From Firmicutes bacterium UBA4874 (GTDB lineage: Bacteria > Bacillota > Clostridia > Caldicoprobacterales > DTU083): a stretch of DNA of 11,500 nt. The position numbers and the translations under genes were made by a program. Numbering within the stretch: position 1 is the stretch's first letter; every line of letters starts with the position of its first letter. The notes below the pieces were generated by a model. The model was not told where the DNA came from, did no database searches, and was given only the letters and a program-made list of their open reading frames with translations. The stretch covers positions 19,461-30,960 of the forward strand of contig DHDO01000071.1 of assembly GCA_002399435.1 (NCBI GenBank), given 5' to 3'. Positions 1 to 6,811 of the stretch are shown piece after piece.

Positions 1-7
1 AAATTTT

Positions 8-919
8 TTATTGCTGCCGCAATATTTTCAGCAGCTTTTCAAAATATTCCGGAAGAGGTGCCGAAAACTCCATATACTCCCCCGTTCGGGGATGAATCAA
101 AGATAATCGGGCTGCATGAAGGGCCTGACCGTCCAGGGAAAACTTCTGATGATGCCTTCCATATAACGGATCTCCTATAACAGGATGGCCAATATGCTGG
201 AGATGAACCCGTATCTGATGAGTCCTGCCGGTTTCCAGCTTACATTCCAGATAGGTACAGAAACCAAATCGTTCCAGGACCCGAAAGTGGGTCACTGCAT
301 TTCGCCCTGATGCGACAACCGCCATTTTCTTTCGATTGGCCGGATTCCGACCTATGGGGGCACAAATAGTACCGGAATCCTGTTTGATATTATCCTCGGC
401 AAGAGCCAGGTATTGTCTGCTGACTTCTTTTTTCTGCAATTGCTCTGCCAGTCTGCTGTGAGCAAAGTTGTTTTTTGCTATCACAAGAAGTCCGGAGGTA
501 TCCTTATCAATCCGATGAACAATCCCGGGTCGGAATTTCCCGTTGAGATCGGATAATTCGTCGTAATGATACAACAGAGCATTGACCAGAGTCCCGGATT
601 CATGGCCGGGAGCAGGATGGACCACCATACCCTGAGGCTTGTTGATGACAGCAATATCCTCATCCTCATAAACAATGTTCAGATCTATATTTTCCGGTGC
701 AATTCTCATTTCCTTCGGAGGGGGCAGGGAAACAACAATCTGTTCTCCTGCCCGGATACGGTAATTTGCCTTGACAGGTTCTGCTCCCACGGTAAGCAGG
801 CCATTCCGGATGAATTTCTGAAAATGGCTTCTGGAATACTGCGGCAGTTTCTCAGCAAGATATTGATCCAGTCTCCGCCCACGATCTTCCGAGGTGGGAA
901 TTAAATGAATCCTCTCCAT
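8..919 (-). CDS. rluD: RluD-family 23S rRNA pseudouridine synthase
   Basis: Isomerises uridine to pseudouridine in ribosomal RNA, most likely 23S; the exact target positions cannot be read from sequence. The 303-residue protein has an N-terminal S4 RNA-binding domain (about residues 16-62, DQYLAEKLPQYSRS...) followed by the catalytic domain. The family signature HRIDKDTSG is at 135-143, with the expected catalytic aspartate at D138. GRTHQIRVHL (231-240) and GHPVIGDPLYG (244-254) are the other typical blocks. I chose the ATG at 919 because AAGGAGGTGAT lies just upstream; the frame stays open for 24 more codons upstream (to 991) but those overlap lspA. The gene begins 14 bases after the lspA stop, with its ribosome binding site directly after that stop, so the two are probably co-transcribed and coupled. 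The lspA-rluD pairing is common in Firmicutes. Family assignment is secure; RluD rather than a RluA/RluC-like paralogue is inference from context. Confidence 0.95.
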   Translation of the reverse strand: MERIHLIPTSEDRGRRLDQYLAEKLPQYSRSHFQKFIRNGLLTVGAEPVKANYRIRAGEQIVVSLPPPKEMRIAPENIDLNIVYEDEDIAVINKPQGMVVHPAPGHESGTLVNALLYHYDELSDLNGKFRPGIVHRIDKDTSGLLVIAKNNFAHSRLAEQLQKKEVSRQYLALAEDNIKQDSGTICAPIGRNPANRKKMAVVASGRNAVTHFRVLERFGFCTYLECKLETGRTHQIRVHLQHIGHPVIGDPLYGRHHQKFSLDGQALHAARLSLIHPRTGEYMEFSAPLPEYFEKLLKILRQQ

Positions 920-933
920 TCCATCACCTCCTT

Positions 934-1383
934 TTACGATTTGGATGCATCCATAAAAAGTATCTGAATGGCAAGCAGAATCGTACCGCATACCACTGCG
1001 GTATCCGCTACGTTAAACACCGGAAAATCAATAAAAACAAGCTGAAACATATCCACCACATAACCAAAAAGGATACGGTCCAGTAAATTTCCGATGGCAC
1101 CGGCCAGAATAACAGCAAGGCAGATTTTGCTCAGCAGACTGTCCTCCCGATGTGTGACCAGATAAATGATAATTGCTGCGATAATCACCAATGGTAAAGC
1201 TACCAGGAACCACCTCTTATTTTGCAGAATTCCAAAGGCCGCGCCCCGGTTTTCCACATAAGTCAGGCTGAAAACCCCTTTCCAAATGGGGACGGTCTGA
1301 AGTGGCTTCAGGTAATGAACTGCCAGATATTTTGTGATTCGATCCGCTGCTGTAAGAAAGAGAATAATAAATATTTCCAGCAT
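934..1383 (-). CDS. lspA: Lipoprotein signal peptidase (signal peptidase II)
   Basis: Membrane aspartyl protease that cleaves the signal peptide of diacylglyceryl-modified prolipoproteins. The 149-residue length is normal. Conserved family blocks are all present: AADRITK with D14, ENRGAAFG with N45, GNLLDR with N99 and D102, VVDM with D111, and FNVADT with N124 and D127. The aspartates in the last three blocks include the catalytic pair. Four hydrophobic segments are visible, at about 1-22, 57-77, 86-106 and 128-145. The ATG at 1383 follows a strong AAAGGAGG. An extended -10 promoter (TGGTATAAT) lies about 30 bases upstream, so this gene probably starts the lspA-rluD operon. An upstream inverted copy of the ribosome binding site might mask it on read-through RNA (see findings). 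Confidence 0.97.
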   Translation of the reverse strand: MLEIFIILFLTAADRITKYLAVHYLKPLQTVPIWKGVFSLTYVENRGAAFGILQNKRWFLVALPLVIIAAIIIYLVTHREDSLLSKICLAVILAGAIGNLLDRILFGYVVDMFQLVFIDFPVFNVADTAVVCGTILLAIQILFMDASKS

Positions 1384-1387
1384 GAAG

Positions 1388-1433
1388 AGCCTCCTTTTTA
1401 TTTGGTACCCGCTTATTATACCATAAGGAGGCT
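1388..1433 (-). repeat. Inverted repeat covering the lspA ribosome binding site
   Basis: AGCCTCCTT at 1388-1396 (plus strand) is perfectly complementary to AAGGAGGCT at 1425-1433. On a minus-strand RNA the downstream arm is the lspA Shine-Dalgarno sequence. The lspA -10 box lies between the arms, so RNA started at that promoter contains only the ribosome binding site, while RNA reading through from the yteA-like gene contains both arms. The 9-bp perfect match is seen directly; any regulatory effect is inference. Confidence 0.45.
1415..1422 (-). promoter_or_regulatory. Extended -10 promoter of lspA-rluD
   Basis: On the minus strand TGG-TATAAT is a perfect -10 hexamer with the TGn extension, about 32 bases ahead of the lspA start codon. 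The -35 region is weak (ATGTCT at an 18-base spacing, about half consensus), which is usual for extended -10 promoters. It predicts a leader of about 25 bases containing the AAAGGAGG ribosome binding site. Confidence 0.6.
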
Positions 1434-1459
1434 TCCCCAGACATTCTCCATCTATCGCT

Positions 1460-2185
1460 TTACTTCTTTTTCACCGGCCTTTTTTTCGGAACCATTTTTT
1501 CTTTTGCCGGTTTTATGGATGGATCCGGATCATTATCCCTGCTATCCGGTAACTGCTGCCGATAAGCTTCATTGCTGATGCGGTCCACCTCTTCCACATA
1601 TCCCTGATCTTCCTGATTCTCGGACCAGGTGTGCCTATAGTCCACAGGGCTGTTTGTGGCAACATCCTGTGGGCCGCTTGAGCTGCCATAAGCCTGTGTA
1701 TCCTTCAAAGCGTCCTCCCCGTCATAGGAAGCGCTTTGATTTCCGGACGAAAGCTGTGGAATCGGAGGCTCCTGGGAGATTTGTTCTGCCTTTCGGCTCC
1801 ATTCCTCCTTCCTGATTTCTGTCCTGCGTTGCTCTTCGCATTCCATGCATAGCTTGGTTTCCGGGATGGCATCCAGTCTCTCAAAGCTGATTTCCCTGCC
1901 GCAGGATTCGCAGAACCCATACGTCCCTTTCTCCATTCGCTTTATGGCGGCATTTACTTCATTGATTTGTCGGGCGGAATGTCTGTCCAGAGCAAATTGC
2001 TTTTCCTGTTCATAGGTCTCACTGCCAATGTCAGCCGGATGGTTATCATAGTAAGACAATTCCTTTGATAATTCTCTCAGGGAATCTTCCAGTCCAAGTT
2101 CCCTGTGCAGCATTAAAGCTTCCTTCTGATGCTCCGTCTTTTTTTGAAGCTTGTCTTTCAGATAATTTTGCTCGTTGTTTTTCAT
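1460..2185 (-). CDS. YteA-like sporulation protein of the DksA/TraR zinc-finger family
   Basis: A 241-residue protein with a DksA/TraR-type C4 zinc finger: C92-x2-C95 and C113-x2-C116 around GREISFERLDAIPETKL. A charged helical region precedes it (about 1-88). The tail (130-241) is polar, low in complexity and ends in a lysine-rich run. Length and arrangement match the YteA family of sporulation-associated proteins better than the shorter DksA proteins of Proteobacteria. The molecular role of YteA is poorly known; RNA polymerase binding is only an analogy with DksA. I chose the ATG at 2185 because AGGAG ends 8 bases upstream. An ATG at 2191 is too close to that site, and the open frame further up (to 2257) runs into the divIVA terminator. 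It lies between divIVA and lspA, a context common in Clostridia. Confidence 0.85.
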   Translation of the reverse strand: MKNNEQNYLKDKLQKKTEHQKEALMLHRELGLEDSLRELSKELSYYDNHPADIGSETYEQEKQFALDRHSARQINEVNAAIKRMEKGTYGFCESCGREISFERLDAIPETKLCMECEEQRRTEIRKEEWSRKAEQISQEPPIPQLSSGNQSASYDGEDALKDTQAYGSSSGPQDVATNSPVDYRHTWSENQEDQGYVEEVDRISNEAYRQQLPDSRDNDPDPSIKPAKEKMVPKKRPVKKK

Positions 2186-2203
2186 ATCCATCACTCCTGA
2201 AGC

Positions 2204-2234
2204 TGCCGGATACCAAAAGCCTTTGCATCCGGCA
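2204..2234 (-). promoter_or_regulatory. Leader hairpin with a possible promoter upstream of the yteA-like gene
   Basis: TGCCGGATAC (2204-2213) and GCATCCGGCA (2225-2234) form a 10-bp stem with an 11-base loop. The single non-Watson-Crick position is a G-U pair only in the minus-strand RNA. There is no U-run after it, so it does not look like a terminator. The same bases contain a weak SigA-like pair on the minus strand: TTGCCG (2230-2235), a 17-base spacer, and TATCCG (2207-2212) with a TGG extension. The stem could therefore be an operator-like palindrome rather than an RNA hairpin. The repeat is clear; its role is not. Confidence 0.35.
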
Positions 2235-2240
2235 ACAATG

Positions 2241-2272
2241 AAAAAATAAAAGGACATATTTCAGTATGTCCT
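2241..2272 (-). terminator. Rho-independent terminator after divIVA
   Basis: On the minus strand AGGACATA (complement of 2265-2272) and TATGTCCT (complement of 2251-2258) form a perfect 8-bp stem with a 6-base loop, followed by TTTATTTTTT. It starts 14 bases after the divIVA stop and separates divIVA from the yteA-like gene. Confidence 0.85.
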
Positions 2273-2285
2273 CCCTGGAAAATTG

Positions 2286-2768
2286 CTATTCTTTTGTTTC
2301 AGGTGGCTTTGGATCGTCTGCTGCCGCAACATCATTGGAGATCAGTTCGATCTGCGTCTCCAGCAAAGAACGATATTTGGACTGGAAAAGCTTCATTTGC
2401 TTTTGAGCTTCCTGATATTCCTTTCGGATCTCAATCACCTGGTTATTGGCACTTTCCACTATGTGATGTGCCTGATCTTCCGCATCCTTTTGTATCATCC
2501 CGGCTTTTTTCCGTGCAAGCGCCGTTACCTCATCCGCTGTCTTCTGTGCGGTTACCAGGGTGTCCTTTAAAGTATGCTCCATGGTTTTATATTGACTGAT
2601 CTGATCCTCCAATGCATGAATCCTATCCTTCAGGTCTATATTCTCCTTATGAAGCTTTTCAAATTCACCCACAACGGCATCCAGAAATTCGTCAACTTCA
2701 TCTTCTTGATACCCTCTGAATTTTCTGGAAAATTCCTTGTTGTGAATATCCATCGGTGTCAGTGGCAT
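2286..2768 (-). CDS. divIVA: Septum/pole marker protein DivIVA
   Basis: A peripheral membrane coiled-coil protein that recognises negatively curved membrane at the septum and poles and recruits division or sporulation partners. The 160-residue protein has the conserved N-terminal lipid-binding domain: MPLTPMDIHNKEF, then RGYQEDEVDEFLD at about 18-30. A long charged helical region (about 31-150) predicted as coiled coil and an acidic tail follow. The ATG at 2768 has GGGAGG about 10 bases upstream. It follows sepF after a 252-base gap and is ended by the hairpin at 2241-2272. No convincing own promoter was found, so it may be transcribed from the hlyD-like/yggS/sepF operon or from an unrecognised promoter in the gap. 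Confidence 0.95.
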   Translation of the reverse strand: MPLTPMDIHNKEFSRKFRGYQEDEVDEFLDAVVGEFEKLHKENIDLKDRIHALEDQISQYKTMEHTLKDTLVTAQKTADEVTALARKKAGMIQKDAEDQAHHIVESANNQVIEIRKEYQEAQKQMKLFQSKYRSLLETQIELISNDVAAADDPKPPETKE

Positions 2769-3020
2769 AAGAATTCTTCCTCCCTTTCAATATGTTAAGA
2801 ATTTTCAAATGGCAAGGAACGGTCTGCCAACCGCCGGAAAGGGCCGTTTATCGTATTGTTATTCTGGTAAGCAGCTTCACGGCCCTGAATTCCCGATCCT
2901 CCGGGCGTATAAAGAACAAAGAAGCAGACTGGGTAAGGATGAGCATAACCGGATATCGGAAAAGAACCCAATTCTTCTCAGAAGGGAAGCTATGAACAGA
3001 CGCGCCAAGTCTGTGGTCTC
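2769..3020. other. Gap between sepF and divIVA without a recognised gene
   Basis: This 252-base stretch holds no gene I can recognise, at the place where many Firmicutes carry ylmG (YggT-like) and ylmH (S4-domain protein). Minus-strand frames show no S4 or YggT-like signature. Two plus-strand frames cross it, but neither has a ribosome binding site. It does contain inverted repeats. ACAGAC/GTCTGT lies at 2996-3001 and 3009-3014. AGGGCCGT/ACGGCCCT lies at 2840-2847 and 2879-2886 and is nested inside CGCCGGA (2832-2838) pairing with TCCGGGCG (2900-2907, one bulged base). None is followed by a U-run. It may be a structured leader or decayed sequence. Confidence 0.5.
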
Positions 3021-3497
3021 CTATTCCTTATCTGCGCTGGTACCAAGTGTATAAAAGCTTTTCCCCTTGAAATCCTCCGGAATATTTCCTACGATATCAA
3101 TATTGCTGGGAACCAGAACAAAAATACTTTTTGAAACTTTTTGGATTGTGCCATCCAGCGCATAGACTGCTCCACTCATGAAATCCAGAACCCTTTGGGC
3201 CAGTTCCTGTTCCAGGGAATCCAGATTCACGATGATGGGTTTCCGATTCTTGAGATTATCAACGATATTCTGAGTGTCATCGTAAGTCAGTGCCTGATAG
3301 ACCACTACTTTAACATAAGACGACTGATGAATATTCACTACCTTGCCTTTCTTGTTTTTTGACTGAAACGTAGGCTCAATCAAATCTTCCCTGGAGGGTT
3401 CCTGGGATTCCCCTGCCATTTCCTCCTCCGGCTCTTCTATGATATCCTCTTCCAAGCCGATAAAGTTTAAAAACCTGTTCATGAATTTTCCTGCCAT
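3021..3497 (-). CDS. sepF: Cell division protein SepF
   Basis: A membrane anchor and organiser of FtsZ filaments at the division site. The 158-residue protein has the expected three parts. Residues 6-15 ([10 protein letters not shown]) form an amphipathic membrane-binding helix. Residues 16-50 are an acidic, flexible linker. Residues 52-137 form the SepF domain, with [17 protein letters not shown] (85-95), [16 protein letters not shown] (101-116) and [12 protein letters not shown] (124-135). I chose the ATG at 3497 because AAAGGAGG is 8 bases upstream; the later ATG (residue 6) is poorly spaced. The start lies inside the last codons of yggS (19-base overlap), indicating translational coupling. 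Confidence 0.97.
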   Translation of the reverse strand: MAGKFMNRFLNFIGLEEDIIEEPEEEMAGESQEPSREDLIEPTFQSKNKKGKVVNIHQSSYVKVVVYQALTYDDTQNIVDNLKNRKPIIVNLDSLEQELAQRVLDFMSGAVYALDGTIQKVSKSIFVLVPSNIDIVGNIPEDFKGKSFYTLGTSADKE

Positions 3498-4186
3498 TCC
3501 TTTGTCCTCCTTTTCCCAAATAAAGCGGTACCGATGCGTACCATATTGGATCCTTCCTCAATCGCTGTTTCAAAATCGTTGGACATACCCATGGAGAGGT
3601 ATTGCATATCGGTATGCGGATAATGGCATTGCCTTACCTCATCAAACAATTGTTTCGTTATGGAAAAATAGGGTCTCACGGATTCCGGATTCTCCGCATA
3701 AGGAGCGATCATCATCAGGCCCATCACTTTTATATTTTTCAGGTTGAATATGGACTCGATGAAAGGAGCAACCTCTTCCGTGGGAAGACCGGATTTACTT
3801 TTCTCGTTGGCCGGATTCACCTGAACCAAAACCGGCATAACTCTGCCGATTTTCTGTGCGCGATGGTTAATCTCACGGGCGAGTGGCAGGCTTGCCAGAG
3901 ACTGGATCATAGCCACCTTGTCAATGACATACTTCACCTTGTTACGCTGCAAAGTACCTATGATGTGCCATTTTGCACCGTTGATCCGATCGTATTTTGC
4001 CATCATCTCCTGGACACGGTTCTCTCCAATGTCTTGTAAGCCATAGGAAATCGCCTCTTGTATCGTCTCTGGATCCACAGTCTTTGTCGCGCCAACCAGG
4101 GTTACATTTTCGTTTGCCCGGTTGGCTTTGCGGAGAGCCGCATCGATTTTCTGATGGATCCGATTGATATTTTGTTCTATATCCAT
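3479..4186 (-). CDS. yggS: YggS/PLPBP family pyridoxal phosphate-binding homeostasis protein
   Basis: A single-domain TIM-barrel PLP carrier that affects vitamin B6 and amino-acid homeostasis; no enzyme reaction is established for the family. The 235-residue length is typical. The PLP-binding lysine is K35 in LVGATKTVD. Other family blocks are GENRVQE (54-60), [11 protein letters not shown] (73-83), GLMMIAPY (156-163), SMGMSNDFE (198-206) and the phosphate-binding RIGTALFG (217-224). The ATG at 4186 starts 4 bases after the stop of the HlyD-like gene and uses GGGAG in the end of that gene as its ribosome binding site. Its 3' end overlaps sepF. The Bacillus homologue next to sepF is ylmE. Confidence 0.95.
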   Translation of the reverse strand: MDIEQNINRIHQKIDAALRKANRANENVTLVGATKTVDPETIQEAISYGLQDIGENRVQEMMAKYDRINGAKWHIIGTLQRNKVKYVIDKVAMIQSLASLPLAREINHRAQKIGRVMPVLVQVNPANEKSKSGLPTEEVAPFIESIFNLKNIKVMGLMMIAPYAENPESVRPYFSITKQLFDEVRQCHYPHTDMQYLSMGMSNDFETAIEEGSNMVRIGTALFGKRRTKEWQENS

Positions 4187-4190
4187 AACA

Positions 4191-5429
4191 TCACTCCCGT
4201 CCTCTGCCCGACATCACCTGGTCATGGAGCTTCAGAACCAGATTATCCGAAACGGACTCCACAACAGCTTGTCCATGAGACAAAGCCCGAACAGTTACCT
4301 CGACAAAAAGGTTCTCACTTCCATTCTTTAAAAAGACACCCCGTTTCCCGGCATGAACCATCAGGGCTTTTTCCGGAACGCATAGACCTTCGGCCGATTT
4401 CTGAATCTGAATGGGTAGAATTCGCTTATTCATGACTTTCTCCACCCCGGCTGAAAACTCCATTGTAAAAAAGGAATTGCCTTTTTCCCTGTGGACCTGA
4501 TGGATTTTTGCAGGCATAGGATCATCCCCTCCCAGGGATACCTGTATTTCTTCCCCTTTGTTAAGGTAAAGTTCCTTATTCCCGGTTGGAACAATAGCGT
4601 ACCATTTACTATGAGGGTCCACTATTCTGAAAAAAGGCTGCTGTGCTTTTGCTTCTTTCCCTTTCTTATTTTTTTCTTCCGGAGAAGGCTGCTCCAGTAT
4701 CTGCTTGAAATCCGCCTTCGTCAGCCGATCCGCTGTATCGATACCCAGGATGTTTTCGTATCCATCCAGTTGAAAGCTGATCAATCCGGACTCCGGCGCC
4801 TGAACGGAAACCGTCCAGTCTTTCATTTGTCGCCTGATATCTGCTTCCTCATTATAGAGCTCTTTCAGATAAGAATCCGGCTTTGCTCGCAGATCCAACA
4901 GTTTTTGCTTCTGCGTCAGCAGGGTACGAAGCTGATTCTCTTTCTGCGCCATGGAATCCCAATCGTTCTTCCGAATTATTTCCTGAACACTCAGAACCAA
5001 TGTATTGATATCTGTCTTCAGCTTTTCCACATCACCATCCAGAACCTGGCCAGGCAGTTGATTCTGTTGATACTGAGTGATTTTCTCCTGAATGGTGTAA
5101 AGCTGTCCTTCCTTATCTGAATCGTAGCTTTCCTTATACAATACAGCCACCGGCTGGTCCTTCTGAACGGCAGCACCGTCTGCTGCAAGAGGTACCGCTT
5201 TTCCATAGGAGGGAGCAGTGTAGAGGGATTCTTTCCGTACAATAATCGCAGGACTGCGGTATGTCATGCTGATTTCACCATGATTCACAGCTGTATAGGC
5301 GGAAGCAATCGGGGGCCCCTTCTTTGCCAAAAACATATAAATACAGAAAGTTGTTGAAAGCAGCAATGCCAGGAAGACAAAAAATCGGAACTTTACCTTG
5401 CGCCGACCAATCACCAAGAATGCTGCCAT
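4191..5429 (-). CDS. Membrane-anchored HlyD-like (membrane-fusion type) protein
   Basis: A 412-residue protein with a basic N-terminus (GRRKVKFR) and one transmembrane segment (about 14-34); the rest is predicted outside the membrane. It resembles the HlyD/membrane-fusion family. The order is an N-terminal strand region (about 45-100, TAPSYGKAVPLAADGAAVQKDQPVAVL), a helical, coiled-coil-like hairpin (about 105-205), a return to a lipoyl-like strand block (VQAPESGLIS, 209-218), then a beta-barrel-like region (265-400). There is no transporter gene beside it. I chose the ATG at 5429 because GGAAGG is suitably spaced; a GTG at 5435 in the same frame is too close to it. It is the first gene of the hlyD-like/yggS/sepF unit, a neighbourhood known in Clostridia, so a cell-envelope or division role is possible but unproven. 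Confidence 0.75.
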   Translation of the reverse strand: MAAFLVIGRRKVKFRFFVFLALLLSTTFCIYMFLAKKGPPIASAYTAVNHGEISMTYRSPAIIVRKESLYTAPSYGKAVPLAADGAAVQKDQPVAVLYKESYDSDKEGQLYTIQEKITQYQQNQLPGQVLDGDVEKLKTDINTLVLSVQEIIRKNDWDSMAQKENQLRTLLTQKQKLLDLRAKPDSYLKELYNEEADIRRQMKDWTVSVQAPESGLISFQLDGYENILGIDTADRLTKADFKQILEQPSPEEKNKKGKEAKAQQPFFRIVDPHSKWYAIVPTGNKELYLNKGEEIQVSLGGDDPMPAKIHQVHREKGNSFFTMEFSAGVEKVMNKRILPIQIQKSAEGLCVPEKALMVHAGKRGVFLKNGSENLFVEVTVRALSHGQAVVESVSDNLVLKLHDQVMSGRGRE

Positions 5430-5506
5430 AAACACAATCCTTCCAGATTTTTTACTTTACTAAGGTATATAATTCTCTTCAAAACAAGAAAATCCTTCTG
5501 TAATAC

Positions 5507-5524
5507 AAAAAAAGCTTAACTTTT
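5507..5524 (-). terminator. Weak terminator-like hairpin after the GHKL ATPase gene
   Basis: On the minus strand AAAAG-TTAAG-CTTTT is followed by further T residues (complement of 5507-5513). The stem is only 5 bp and A/T-rich, so the call is uncertain. It falls between the ATPase stop (5536) and the HlyD-like gene. Confidence 0.3.
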
Positions 5525-5535
5525 ATTAAATTCAT

Positions 5536-5970
5536 TTACTTTTCAGCATTCTTTTTTACGACCTTCAAGATTCGGATTTGATTTCCGGTCTGATTGAACA
5601 TGATATCATCACAAATTGCCCGGATCAGTTTCAATCCACGTCCCCGCTCCGAATAGGGATTCATATCACAGGGATACCCTTCCCGGAAAAAACGCCGATA
5701 ATCAAATCCTGTCCCTTCATCCTGGATTGTGATTTCAATTGTGTCGGAATCGACGGCTTCGATCCGAACAGTAATGGTCTTGTCACAAAGCCTTCTATTG
5801 CCGTGAACCGTCCCGTTGGCAATCAACTCGTTCAATATAAGACAAAACTCGTATTCCTCTTCGTCCGACAAACTTTTCCAGGCTTTGATGCAATTCATCA
5901 TTTTGCGAATCATGGCTCTTATACAATCTGAATCACATCCGGTAATTCTTTCACAGAACAAAATGCCCAC
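5536..5970 (-). CDS. Anti-sigma-factor-type GHKL ATPase (RsbW/SpoIIAB-like kinase), cysteine-rich
   Basis: A 144-residue single-domain ATPase of the HATPase_c_2 type used by anti-sigma kinases. All three nucleotide-binding blocks are visible: the N-box NELIANGTVHGN (47-58, with E48 and N52), the G1 block DEGTGFD (84-90), and the G2 block ERGRGLKLI (108-116). I chose the GTG at 5970 because GGGAGG lies 7 bases upstream; a TTG at 5985 in frame has no ribosome binding site. Eight cysteines (6, 12, 16, 27, 43, 62, 101, 120) are unusual for this size. It lies after sigB but is separated from it by 79 bases carrying a SigB-like promoter. Because the RsbW encoded upstream lacks these blocks, this protein is a candidate to supply the RsbV kinase activity. 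That is inference; it could also act on another STAS protein. Confidence 0.8.
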   Translation of the reverse strand: MGILFCERITGCDSDCIRAMIRKMMNCIKAWKSLSDEEEYEFCLILNELIANGTVHGNRRLCDKTITVRIEAVDSDTIEITIQDEGTGFDYRRFFREGYPCDMNPYSERGRGLKLIRAICDDIMFNQTGNQIRILKVVKKNAEK

Positions 5971-6008
5971 AGGATTGCCTCCCAATTTTCAAAGCTGCAA
6001 TTATTATT

Positions 6009-6034
6009 TTACCCTCTTTCCCTTGCTATGAAAC
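6009..6034 (-). promoter_or_regulatory. SigB-type promoter upstream of the GHKL ATPase gene
   Basis: On the minus strand GTTTCA (complement of 6029-6034), a 14-base spacer and GGGTAA (complement of 6009-6014) match the SigB consensus GTTTAA-N12-15-GGGTAT at 10 of 12 positions. It lies in the space after the sigB stop codon and predicts a short leader ending in the GGGAGG ribosome binding site of the ATPase. The consensus is that of Bacillus SigB; recognition by this sigma factor is inferred. Confidence 0.5.
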
Positions 6035-6049
6035 AGACAGGCACCTGTT

Positions 6050-6811
6050 CTAACTGTCTTTCTTCAAATACCTGCGGAAACGTTCCAGTATTCTGCGCTC
6101 CATCCTGGAAATATACATTTGGGAAACACCCATCTCCTCTGCTATTTCCCTCTGGCTCTTTCCATCATAAAAGCGTTCTGTGATGATCTCTCTTTCCTTA
6201 TCGTCCAGCGTCTCCATCACCCGGTCTATAAAATCCTTGTCCTCTATCCGGCGATATTCTTTTTCTTCCTGTCCAATCATCGACATGAGGTCGTTTTCCC
6301 CCTCTGTGTCAATATAATAATCCAGGGAAGCTGTTTTTGTCTCGTAATTGGACTCCATCAGCTCCAGAACCTTTTCAGAAGTAATGCCCAGATATTCGCC
6401 GATCTCCGTAGGGGTTGGGGAATGACCCAGCTGGTTGGACAGGTATGTCCTGGCACTTTCTATTTTTTTGACAAGCTCGCTTTCTTTCCGTGGCAGTCGG
6501 ATAATCCGGCTTTTATCCCGGAAGTAATTCTTGATTTCTCCTACGATGGTAGGGGTGGCAAAGCTGGAAAACTTGTATCCCTTTGTAATATCATATCGTT
6601 CCAGGGCCTTTAGCAAGGCAAGGGATGCGACCTGATACAAATCGTCATATTCGAGGCCTCTGTTGGAGAATTTCTTTGAGAGAATCTCAGCAATATACAA
6701 GTATCTGCCGGCAAGTTCATTTCGCAGATCAATGTCCCGTGTTTTGCAGTATTCAGCCAGCAAGAGGTCATCCTGTTCCTCCTTCTTCCGGGCTTCGGCA
6801 TTATCTTTCAT
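6050..6811 (-). CDS. sigB: RNA polymerase sigma factor of the SigB/SigF/SigG family
   Basis: A group 3 sigma factor that redirects RNA polymerase to a stress- or development-type regulon. The 253-residue protein shows region 2 at about 30-100 (LEYDDLYQVASLALLKALERYD, then KFSSFATPTIVGEIKNYFRDK, read in pieces), region 3 at about 105-165 (SPTPTEIGEYLGIT), and region 4 at about 195-248 with a helix-turn-helix (SQREIAEEMGVSQMYISRMERR). SQMYISR resembles SigB (SQMHVSR). The rsbV-rsbW context and RsbV-like sequence also favour SigB over SigF. The ATG at 6811 overlaps the rsbW stop (ATGA), giving tight coupling, and GGGGGA inside rsbW serves as ribosome binding site. What the regulon does in this organism cannot be read from the window. 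Confidence 0.9.
   Translation of the reverse strand: MKDNAEARKKEEQDDLLLAEYCKTRDIDLRNELAGRYLYIAEILSKKFSNRGLEYDDLYQVASLALLKALERYDITKGYKFSSFATPTIVGEIKNYFRDKSRIIRLPRKESELVKKIESARTYLSNQLGHSPTPTEIGEYLGITSEKVLELMESNYETKTASLDYYIDTEGENDLMSMIGQEEKEYRRIEDKDFIDRVMETLDDKEREIITERFYDGKSQREIAEEMGVSQMYISRMERRILERFRRYLKKDS

Noticed and set aside
2787..2815. TTGCCA-N17-TATTGA as a divIVA promoter
   Set aside because: The -35 is good, but the -10 is poor and transcription would start inside the divIVA ribosome binding site.
2792..3054. Two plus-strand open frames in and beyond the sepF-divIVA gap
   Set aside because: No ribosome binding site, no recognisable motif, and the longer one runs antisense into sepF.
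6035..6060. AGACAG/CTGTCT repeat at the end of sigB as a terminator
   Set aside because: The stem is short with competing pairings and is not followed by a U-run.
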